Assembly (NCBI GenBank): GCA_023229785.1
Contig: JALNYV010000041.1
Coordinates: 1-6,046, forward strand
Reading direction: 5' to 3'
Length of the DNA: 6,046 nt
DNA from: Candidatus Dojkabacteria bacterium
GTDB taxonomy: Bacteria > Patescibacteria > Dojkabacteria > SC72
Shown one piece after another: positions 1-5,949 of the stretch (positions are counted from its first letter, which is position 1; each line of letters begins with the position of its first letter). A model generated the notes under the pieces. The model saw only the letters and a program-made list of their open reading frames with translations. It was not told the DNA's origin and ran no database searches. Position numbers and translations under genes: made by a program.

Positions 1-3000
1 CAAGTTACATTTGGATCAGTAGCACTTTGAACAAACACAACTGTAGTTCCGCTAATCGATCCATTTTCTCCAGTACAGATTACTGAATATGATTTATTTG
101 TTTGTAAAATTCCAGTTGAAAATGTTCCAGTTGTTCCTGAAGCGTATGGTATTCCTGCACTACAAGAAGTCGTATTAGTTGAAGTCCAACTAATTGTAGA
201 AGTTTCTCCTGATTTTATTGTTGATGGAGTTGCTGTCACATTTACGGTTGGGAAATTTATAAGTCCGAGGGGAGAAATTGATTCAGAGAAATGAGTTGGT
301 ACCCAACCTTCATCTAAGTTTCCATTTACATGACAATTAGGATCATTGATATCTGTTTCTCCATCTTTGTCATTGTCTAAGTTATCCGAACAAACTGCAC
401 TTGTATTAGTCCCAATAAACACATAAGCATTGCCACTTGCTGATCCATTTTCACCAGTACAAGTCACAGAATATGCTTTGCCACTTGTTAAAGCTCCAGT
501 TGAAAATGATCCAGTTGTAGTATTTACATTATTACCAGTTGTTCCCATTCCAGCTCTAATGCTTGGAGTACAAGAAGTCGCATTAGTTGAAGTCCAACTA
601 ATTGTAGAAGTTTCTCCTGGTTTTATTGTTGAAGGTGTTGCTGTGACAGAAACTGTTGGGAAAAGAGTTGGAGTTGGTGGAGGAACCCATGGCCCAGCAG
701 TTCTATTACAAGTAAGAACATAAGTTTTTGCCATTACTGTTGTTGTAGAAGGATTTACTAAAGTGAAAGATGGATATTCAATAGGAGAATCTATTGAGGT
801 TGGACATAATTTATTTCCACTCCAATCTCTTCCCGCTTTTCCACTATCTGTAACAAAATTTGCACCATGTGCGCTAAGAGTTACAGACTCTCCACTGTTT
901 ATATATATTGGAGCAAAAGCGCCATTTGCTTTTATTGTTAATTCTGCAGGAGAAACAGGAACATTAGGACTTATATTTACTACAGTTTTATCAGATGTTA
1001 TAGAACCTCCACTTGTTTTATTGCAAGTTAGATTAAATGTTTTTGTTATTGATTTATTTGTAAAAGGATTAGTCAAAATAAAAGAAGGATAAACAACTGA
1101 AGTTCCTGCAGTGCTTGGACATACTTTATTTCCACTCCAATCTCCACCAGCTATTCCACTTCCAGATTCTGCGTCTCTTCCTGTTTCTAAAAATGGGATT
1201 GTTCCAATAGAAGAAAGAGTTAAAGCATTTCCACTAATTACTGTTGTTGATCCAGTTAAACCATTTGCTTTAAGGGTTAAGGGATTTACAGAATTTTGTG
1301 CTTTAGCAGGGATAGATGGATTTACAAAAACCGTAACTGTTCCAAAAGCAACTCCACCATTGTTTGGACAATCAACGGTACAAGGAATAGGTGTAGGAAT
1401 TGGAGTAGTTGGACAAGGTAAGGTTGTTTGAACACCAGGATTGTTTGGACATAAATCAGGAGTTGGAGTAGGAATATTTTCAGGTTTTGTTTTGAAAATT
1501 AAAGTATCTCCACGAACTGGTGTACTTGTATTTGTTGTACCTTTTATTACTGCTCTAAATTCATATTCAGTGTCTGCAGAAAGATTTTTTAGAGAATAAT
1601 TAATTGTTCCACTTCCAGTTGTTTTGTTTTGATTTCCAACTATTATCCATCCTCGACTTTCTGATGCTGAAATTTCAGTAACTACAGCTTCTCCAACTTC
1701 TGGATTATTTCCATTATCATTTTTTTGTTGTTCACCCCAAAGTAAAAGTTCATTTTGTTGAGTTACTATTCCAGCTTGTTCTAAATCTCCGAAATCAAGA
1801 ATTTCCATACCAAGATCATTTAATATTGTTCCAGGTGTGATGTTTCCTCCAAATCCAGGAATTGGAGGAATTATTTTTCTATATTCAAACCAAGTTTCAG
1901 CTGAAACATTTGTGCTATATTCACCATTTAAATAAGCAGAATTAGAATTTTGAATTAATGCATTTTTTGTTTTTATTCCCATAAGTGGACTAGCAGAATA
2001 AATATAAGGCATTGTTGTAAATTGTTTTACGGTTCCATATTTTATTACATCTTTGTTTGAAGCAATTGCACAATAATAATAAGTTGTGCTTGGTTCAAGT
2101 CCGGTCACTTTTGTAGTAAATGTCATAGGAACATTTCCACTTCCTAAAGAAATTTGATTCGTTGATTTCATATCAGAACCATAAATGTCATTACAAAAAA
2201 CTGGTGGTTTTTCTGCAGTTGAATATCTAAAATAACCTACAGCTGGAAGATTAGAATTTCCTCCAGGATTTGCAGAACCAGAAAGAACAACACTGAAATC
2301 TTTTATTTCTGTTGGTGGTGAATGTGTAGCCACACTTTCAATATAACCAGGTTGAGGAGGTGGAAGTGTTTCAAATATTTTCATTGGTCCTTGTATTTCA
2401 AAAGCTGAACCAAATCCAGATGGCCAATATTGAAAAACTGGACAGTAATAAACTTTTTTGCCTTCAGGAAGATTTGTTAATTCTACTGAAAAATTTCTTG
2501 CTATAGAAATACTTTGAGCGAGAGCAGGTTCTTGTGCCCATGAAGAAGCACAATTAGAGGGAATAACAGGAGTACCAAAAGTAGCTGTTTTCATGTATCT
2601 AAAAAATCCTAAACCAATATTATTTTTTGGATCTATGAAAGAATTTGCTGTAGCACTTGTTCGTGTTATGTTTGTTGCATTATCTGTTCTAACAGAGGGG
2701 TTGGTTGGTGGGACTGTTGTTCCAGTAGTAAAAGATTTTACTTCGCCATATTGAGCATGATATTCTCCAGTAGTTGGGTTATGAAAGAATCCTGTTGCAC
2801 AATAGTAATATGTTTTATTTGGTTGAACACTTACTTTTTTTTCGAATTGATTTCTTGCTAAGCTCGTAAAATTTTCAGCTACCCAGTTCATACTTACACA
2901 ACCACCAACATAGTTTACTGTATCAAATCTAAAAGATGCATTTACAAGAATTTCTGAATCTGATGCGACGGAACCATGAAGAGTTGCTTCTCCAGCAACT

Positions 3001-3119
3001 TCATTTAAATCTACCGATCCAGTATTTACTGTAGTTGTTGCGAAACTTAAAAAAGGCAATATAGTTACTGTTAAGAACAATATTGAGATTATTATTATTT
3101 TTATATTTCTTTTTGTCAT
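1..3119 (-). CDS. Giant exported modular surface protein with repeated Ig/FN3-like domains (partial, C-terminus missing)
   Basis: Starting at the ATG at 3119-3117, the minus strand stays open for 1039 codons plus two bases to the window edge. It begins with a signal peptide (residues 1-27). Modules A (28-133), B (136-252) and C (255-370) each end in a Y-Y-x-C strand and a closing F-[TE]-T strand. Region D (372-546) is FN3-like with an insert. A Pro/Thr/Cys linker (548-590) follows, then two related modules E1 (592-703) and E2 (712-808) sharing DWSGNK.CP and LTCN, then two Ig-like modules F1 (820-905) and F2 (956-1030 onward) flanking an Asp-rich loop (910-929). There are 20 cysteines: two in each of A, B, C, E1, E2, F1, F2 and the loop, and four in the linker. 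No catalytic motif is visible. The architecture suits a cell-surface fibre or adhesin of a CPR bacterium; this is inference. How it is anchored cannot be seen because the C-terminus is missing. The gene directly follows that of another exported protein. Confidence 0.9.
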   Translation of the reverse strand, partial: MTKRNIKIIIISILFLTVTILPFLSFATTTVNTGSVDLNEVAGEATLHGSVASDSEILVNASFRFDTVNYVGGCVSMNWVAENFTSLARNQFEKKVSVQPNKTYYYCATGFFHNPTTGEYHAQYGEVKSFTTGTTVPPTNPSVRTDNATNITRTSATANSFIDPKNNIGLGFFRYMKTATFGTPVIPSNCASSWAQEPALAQSISIARNFSVELTNLPEGKKVYYCPVFQYWPSGFGSAFEIQGPMKIFETLPPPQPGYIESVATHSPPTEIKDFSVVLSGSANPGGNSNLPAVGYFRYSTAEKPPVFCNDIYGSDMKSTNQISLGSGNVPMTFTTKVTGLEPSTTYYYCAIASNKDVIKYGTVKQFTTMPYIYSASPLMGIKTKNALIQNSNSAYLNGEYSTNVSAETWFEYRKIIPPIPGFGGNITPGTILNDLGMEILDFGDLEQAGIVTQQNELLLWGEQQKNDNGNNPEVGEAVVTEISASESRGWIIVGNQNKTTGSGTINYSLKNLSADTEYEFRAVIKGTTNTSTPVRGDTLIFKTKPENIPTPTPDLCPNNPGVQTTLPCPTTPIPTPIPCTVDCPNNGGVAFGTVTVFVNPSIPAKAQNSVNPLTLKANGLTGSTTVISGNALTLSSIGTIPFLETGRDAESGSGIAGGDWSGNKVCPSTAGTSVVYPSFILTNPFTNKSITKTFNLTCNKTSGGSITSDKTVVNISPNVPVSPAELTIKANGAFAPIYINSGESVTLSAHGANFVTDSGKAGRDWSGNKLCPTSIDSPIEYPSFTLVNPSTTTVMAKTYVLTCNRTAGPWVPPPTPTLFPTVSVTATPSTIKPGETSTISWTSTNATSCTPSIRAGMGTTGNNVNTTTGSFSTGALTSGKAYSVTCTGENGSASGNAYVFIGTNTSAVCSDNLDNDKDGETDINDPNCHVNGNLDEGWVPTHFSESISPLGLINFPTVNVTATPSTIKSGETSTISWTSTNTTSCSAGIPYASGTTGTFSTGILQTNKSYSVICTGENGSISGTTVVFVQSATDPNVT
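30..254 (-). repeat. Ig-like module F2, second copy of the TATPSTI/TISW repeat
   Basis: Residues 956-1030 repeat F1 nearly residue for residue in the first half (VTATPSTIKSGE, STISWTSTN) with cysteines at 986 and 1015. F2 is shorter than F1 between the cysteines, lacking part of the Asn/Thr-rich loop. The chain continues past F2 to the window edge (...QSATDPNVT), so further modules may follow outside the window. Confidence 0.85.
333..392 (-). other. Asp-rich, possibly calcium-binding loop between the F modules
   Basis: Residues 910-929 start CSDNLDNDKDG and end DINDPNC. The D.DxDGxxDxxD spacing resembles the calcium loops of thrombospondin type 3 and dockerin-like repeats, and the flanking cysteines (910, 929) could close the loop. 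Calcium binding is inferred from the spacing of aspartates and is not proven. Similar CSDG.DND.DG loops are, from memory, frequent in Parcubacteria surface proteins. Confidence 0.65.
405..662 (-). repeat. Ig-like module F1, first copy of the TATPSTI/TISW repeat
   Basis: Residues 820-905 begin after a WVPPPTPT linker. Signature elements are VTATPSTIKPGE, STISWTSTN, a first cysteine at 850, GSFSTG, and a second cysteine at 887 in SVTCTGENG. This arrangement (Trp strand, Cys, then Y.V.CTG) is typical of bacterial Ig-like modules common in CPR surface proteins as I remember them. It is close to F2 in both protein and DNA. Confidence 0.85.
696..986 (-). repeat. Module E2, second copy of the DWSGNK.CP repeat
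   Basis: Residues 712-808, following E1 with a spacer of under ten residues. It repeats the E1 landmarks with Cys772 and Cys804. At DNA level a 20-base block at 810-829 is identical to 1125-1144 in E1, and the flanks are also similar (TGGACATA on the plus strand in both). This marks an internal duplication that has since diverged. Confidence 0.75.
1011..1346 (-). repeat. Module E1, first copy of the DWSGNK.CP repeat
   Basis: Residues 592-703. It shares with E2 the ordered pattern LT[LI]KANG, DWSGNK[VL]CP, YPSF.L.NP and [FV].LTCN[KR]T. Compared with E2 it has extra residues between the second strand and DWSGNK. Cys667 and Cys699 are the likely disulfide pair. I do not recognise the module by name; a beta-sandwich is inferred from alternating strands and Gly/Asn turns. 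Confidence 0.75.
1350..1478 (-). other. Pro/Thr-rich linker with four cysteines
   Basis: Residues 548-590 consist of TP and PIP repeats interrupted by Cys557, 569, 580 and 584, including two CPNN elements (CPNNPG and CPNNGG). It separates the FN3-like half from the E/F-module half and is likely an extended spacer stiffened by disulfides. In extracytoplasmic proteins such Pro/Thr stretches are often hinges or glycosylated stalks; which applies here is unknown. Confidence 0.6.
1482..2006 (-). other. Cysteine-free FN3-like region with an insert (D)
   Basis: Residues 372-546 carry FN3-like edge strands: ETWFEYRK at 408-415, the pattern L.ADTEYEFRAVI (513-525) and closing LIFKTKP (540-546). Between them, roughly 420-480, is an acidic, Gln/Asn-rich insert (around LDFGDLEQAG and WGEQQKNDNGNN) that does not fit a minimal FN3 domain. 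This is the only sizeable part of the mature protein without cysteine. Confidence 0.5.
2010..3038 (-). repeat. Three tandem degenerate 'YYYC' beta modules (A, B, C)
   Basis: Module A spans 2721-3038, B 2364-2714 and C 2010-2357. Each has an F-R-[FY] strand followed by a first cysteine (74, 190, 309), and later a Tyr-rich strand with a second cysteine (TYYYC at 107, VYYC at 226, TYYYC at 350). Each closes with a strand such as VKSFTT, MKIFET or VKQFTT before a Pro-containing linker or the next module. The pattern resembles fibronectin type III-like folds with one added disulfide per module. Similarity is at protein level only; no DNA repeat is obvious. Confidence 0.65.
3039..3119 (-). other. 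Signal peptide of the modular surface protein
   Basis: Residues 1-27 show a basic N-terminus (MTKRNIK), a long Ile/Leu/Val core (IIIISILFLTVTILPFL) and the cleavage-like sequence SFA before TTT. This signal also supports the choice of the ATG at 3119 as start. It contains no cysteine, so a lipoprotein is ruled out. Confidence 0.85.
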
Positions 3120-3143
3120 TTTTAACTATTTTAAATACTGTTG
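3120..3143 (-). other. Short intergenic spacer between the two large genes
   Basis: Twenty-four AT-rich bases separate the TAA stop of the 933-residue gene from the ATG of the modular protein. No purine-rich Shine-Dalgarno core, hairpin or T-tract terminator is visible. The gap is too short for an independent promoter with its own leader, so the two genes are most simply read as cotranscribed. Confidence 0.7.
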
Positions 3144-5945
3144 TTAATAAATTTTTAGAAACTTTTCAAGATATGCAGTACTTCCTCCAATATGATCTGA
3201 TACAGTGTTTAAAATATTTCCTATACATGGTTGAGGAGATTTACTAATAAGTACAACATCACTATAATTAACAGAATCGATATTATAATTTCCCAATTGA
3301 CAGCCATCTTGAAATGGAACAGCAGTTAAGAATCCAGTTGGCCACCATTCACCCTTTGTTTTTCCTCCTGTTCCTTCTCCATGGATTCCATGTATGGTCG
3401 TATACCAATATGAATAAGGAACATTTATTTGCCCAGCGCCATTGTCTGGCACAGTATTTTCTGGACTCATTTCATAAAGAATTGGTTTTGGATATTTAGG
3501 ACGAATACTAAAATAATCGGTCCAGTGTGGAAGGTTAGCCCCTCCAAAAGTTATCATTGATTGCTCACAACCACCTGGTCCTTGTATTAAGTTTTTTAAT
3601 ACATATTCTGTTTCATCTTTTATTTCTTTATTTGTATTATCAACTTGCGCAATATCATCTCCAGAAATTAAATTAGTAGAAATTCTAGCAAATAAATCAA
3701 TCCAAACTTTTAATTCTATTTCATAGTCATCTTCATTCATATTAACACTAGGATCAGCAAATGTTTCATTAAGATTATCTATTCCAATTTTTACTTCTTC
3801 AAGTTTTTTTATAATGCTAGTTTGATCCATTATTGCACCTTCATTATTTTTAAGCATTGCTTCATAACCATCTAGTTCGTCATATATATTTTGTGCTTCT
3901 CTTGCCACACTTGGTAGTGTTTTTAAATTAAAATGTTTTTCTACAAGTGGAATATATTCATCAAAAAGAGCTTGAGCAGTTTCTTCAAACCCATAAGGAG
4001 TACAAAGAGATTGGTTCATATCATTTCCTCCATTAAGAATATTGTCATGGTCATTCCCAGCGCCATCACTTTTGGACATTAGACCAGTCATTTTTTGTAT
4101 TATGCGACTACTAATATCTCTTGCAAATAATGCTTCTCCAGTATCACCATTACAGCCAAAAGTTAAACTATTAACCCAAGTCATAATTTCAGGACCTAGT
4201 CCTAAAGTAAGAGTATTAAACCAACTATAAGATTTAGCATCCTCAATTCCTTTTATTGAACCATATGCTGTTTTAGCTGTAGTTATTACTTTATCTAATT
4301 CTTCTTGTGCATCATCTTCCCATCCTGGATGTGGTCCTGGAATACAATAATCTAATTGATTAATTGTTGGAATAATTCCTTTAGCATTGCTGTTTGGATT
4401 TTCTCCTGGCAATGTCCAAGGGATAGGTGCACGATAAGGTTTTCCGTCTGTTGTAGACATTAAAAGGTTGCTTTGTTCTTGAAGTTTTTCTACATAAATT
4501 CTTTGTTCATCTATCAGTGCTTGGTTCAAGTCTGCGCGAATATTAAAATCTGGATGTCTTCTAAGCCAACCACTTGCATCTCGTTGATAGTCACTAAAGT
4601 CTGTTAGTATTCGTGATGATTCTGAATCAGAACCTAGTCCACCATCTTCGTAAGCGCTTAAGTCATAAGCAGAACCTCCTCTTGTTGTGTCTGCCAATCC
4701 TGTTTCCATTAATTCAGAACTAAATCTTGCCAAGACTGCATCTAAAATAGCAGCGACAGCATCATTTAATGTATCTGCACTTACAAATGATTCTTTGTTT
4801 AATTTTAATGCGTCGGTTAATTCACTTCCAACCACGGCGCCTGGAGTAACAGTTTCCCATCTTAAACAACGGCGATATTCTGTTGTTTTAAAGTCTACGG
4901 TTACTGCTCTAGTCCCTTCTTCTTTAGAAACCCCTGCATTTATTGCAGCAATATCTTCTTCTTTTGTTAGTCCTTTTGGATTTGCACATTTTTGTGGAGA
5001 CAACCAACCACTTGCTCTATCTAAATCTTTATTTATTTGTTGAGCAACTGACATTTCTGTTCCAGCTAATCTGCTTTGCAATTCTTGCGATGCCATTATT
5101 TGAAAACCTAAAGGATTATTTTGAGGATATTGAGTTAAAGCATTCCAAGCTGGCCATCCTCCCATTGAAAAATCTTCATTGAAAGTTGCAACACTAAATT
5201 GTGGATTACTTTCTTTTATTATTTCATTTAAAGAATATTGCGCATTGTTTTGAAATTTATTATTATAACCCCTAACAGCACTTTGCATAAATTGTTTTCC
5301 AAATGGAAATTTTACTTCATCGTCTATTTCTATGCCAAAACCCATTATTTGTTCTTTGGCTATGTCTCCCATAAAAGTACCAAAATGTTGTACCCACATA
5401 GGTCCGCCGTTATTTCCTGTTCTTATCCATTCAACAGTACTTTCTGTAAATTTATTTATAAGTAATTTAACAACAGCTTTACCGATTGAGTCTAAACAAG
5501 TTTTGTGTTTATTTAGACTAGCTAGCGATTTTTTTGTTTCATCTAGTTTTTTACTTTGTTGTTTCATTTCTACTTTTAATTCAACCAACTGCGTGTCTGT
5601 TGATTGACTATTTGTGGGAATAGAATTTTCAAGAAACTTGGCTTCTTTTTGTAGTTCTTTTAAACCTTTATTTAAATCTTTTTTTATTGCTCTTTCTACC
5701 CTAGCATCTAATCTTTCTGCTTTTGTTTTAAACATCCCTTTTATACTTTTCCATAAATTAGTTGTTCCGTCTTCATTTTGAATTTTTGCACAACCTGGAA
5801 GTTTTGCTATTACAGGAGTAAGGTCTTGAATATATCCAGTTATAGATGCAGCTTCTACTTTTTTAGTAGAAAAACTTGGAACAGAGATTGCTATAATGGC
5901 AATAACAACAACTGAGCAAACTATTTTTTGTGAATATTTTTTCAT
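3144..5945 (-). CDS. Large exported hypothetical protein, Parcubacteria-type family, possibly linked to a type IV secretion/pilus-like system
   Basis: Complete 933-residue protein. The start at 5945 is chosen because it gives a textbook signal peptide (Lys-rich N-terminus, hydrophobic core about 9-22, likely cleavage after VEA at 32) and lies 4 bases after the upstream stop; the next Met is at 71, inside the mature protein. Residues about 75-148 are Lys/Glu/Leu-rich and probably a coiled coil; about 675-728 is a second helical stretch. Motifs in order are VEWIRTGNNGGPMWV (171-185), GGWPAWNALTQYPQNNPLG (262-280), TVTPGAVVGSEL (365-376), CIPGPHPGW (534-542) and a Trp/Gly-rich C-terminal region (about 790-890). 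From memory, the WI..G, GGW.AW.LTQ.PQNNP.G and TPG motifs recur in uncharacterised Parcubacteria proteins near VirB4/VirB6-like genes; I could not verify this. Ten cysteines (52, 150, 320, 360, 534, 598, 648, 793, 882, 907) follow the signal, consistent with disulfides outside the membrane. I see no transmembrane anchor, sortase motif or enzyme motif. The coding region is secure; the secretion link is inference. Confidence 0.93.
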   Translation of the reverse strand: MKKYSQKIVCSVVVIAIIAISVPSFSTKKVEAASITGYIQDLTPVIAKLPGCAKIQNEDGTTNLWKSIKGMFKTKAERLDARVERAIKKDLNKGLKELQKEAKFLENSIPTNSQSTDTQLVELKVEMKQQSKKLDETKKSLASLNKHKTCLDSIGKAVVKLLINKFTESTVEWIRTGNNGGPMWVQHFGTFMGDIAKEQIMGFGIEIDDEVKFPFGKQFMQSAVRGYNNKFQNNAQYSLNEIIKESNPQFSVATFNEDFSMGGWPAWNALTQYPQNNPLGFQIMASQELQSRLAGTEMSVAQQINKDLDRASGWLSPQKCANPKGLTKEEDIAAINAGVSKEEGTRAVTVDFKTTEYRRCLRWETVTPGAVVGSELTDALKLNKESFVSADTLNDAVAAILDAVLARFSSELMETGLADTTRGGSAYDLSAYEDGGLGSDSESSRILTDFSDYQRDASGWLRRHPDFNIRADLNQALIDEQRIYVEKLQEQSNLLMSTTDGKPYRAPIPWTLPGENPNSNAKGIIPTINQLDYCIPGPHPGWEDDAQEELDKVITTAKTAYGSIKGIEDAKSYSWFNTLTLGLGPEIMTWVNSLTFGCNGDTGEALFARDISSRIIQKMTGLMSKSDGAGNDHDNILNGGNDMNQSLCTPYGFEETAQALFDEYIPLVEKHFNLKTLPSVAREAQNIYDELDGYEAMLKNNEGAIMDQTSIIKKLEEVKIGIDNLNETFADPSVNMNEDDYEIELKVWIDLFARISTNLISGDDIAQVDNTNKEIKDETEYVLKNLIQGPGGCEQSMITFGGANLPHWTDYFSIRPKYPKPILYEMSPENTVPDNGAGQINVPYSYWYTTIHGIHGEGTGGKTKGEWWPTGFLTAVPFQDGCQLGNYNIDSVNYSDVVLISKSPQPCIGNILNTVSDHIGGSTAYLEKFLKIY
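3762..3923 (-). other. Second helical/coiled-coil segment (residues about 675-728)
   Basis: A charged, Leu/Ile-spaced stretch (LPSVAREAQNIYDELDGYEAM, then IIKKLEEVKIGIDNLNETF) follows the central Cys-containing region. It precedes the Trp/Gly-rich C-terminal region that holds Cys793, 882 and 907. The likely role is structural. Judged by eye only. Confidence 0.45.
5502..5723 (-). other. Probable coiled-coil segment (residues about 75-148)
   Basis: This stretch is rich in Lys, Glu, Gln and Leu with roughly heptad-spaced hydrophobics (for example LNKGLKELQKEAKFLENSI and VELKVEMKQQSKKLDETKK). A short Ser/Thr/Asn break near 111-117 divides it into two helices. Such segments usually mediate oligomerisation or act as a stalk. 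The assignment is by eye, without a coiled-coil score. Confidence 0.6.
5850..5945 (-). other. Signal peptide of the 933-residue protein
   Basis: Residues 1-32 have a basic start (MKKYSQK), a hydrophobic core (IVCSVVVIAIIAI) and a small-residue cleavage region (VEA before ASI). This indicates export through the Sec pathway. Cys10 is inside the hydrophobic core and is not a lipobox, so a lipoprotein is unlikely. The Lys pair at 28-29 close to the proposed cleavage site leaves some chance that the segment stays uncleaved as a membrane anchor. Confidence 0.8.
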
Positions 5946-5949
5946 CTTT

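Noticed and set aside
161..632. Direct repeats considered as a CRISPR or mobile-element signature
   Set aside because: There are only two copies about 400 bases apart, in frame in a coding sequence and encoding the same protein module, with no inverted ends or regular spacers.
430..1431. Three consecutive plus-strand open frames (430-723, 763-1092, 1111-1431)
   Set aside because: They are antisense to the minus-strand modular protein. Their apparent similarity to each other reflects the E and F repeats underneath, and the minus frame is open without a stop for over 1000 codons with a signal peptide.
3120..3180. Possible terminator between the two large genes
   Set aside because: The sequence is AT-rich but I find no GC-containing stem followed by a T-tract on the minus strand, and the spacer is only 24 bases.
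3314..5607. Several short plus-strand open frames opposite the 933-residue gene
   Set aside because: All lie inside the complete minus-strand gene, overlap one another in different frames, and have shadow-like compositions with no start context.
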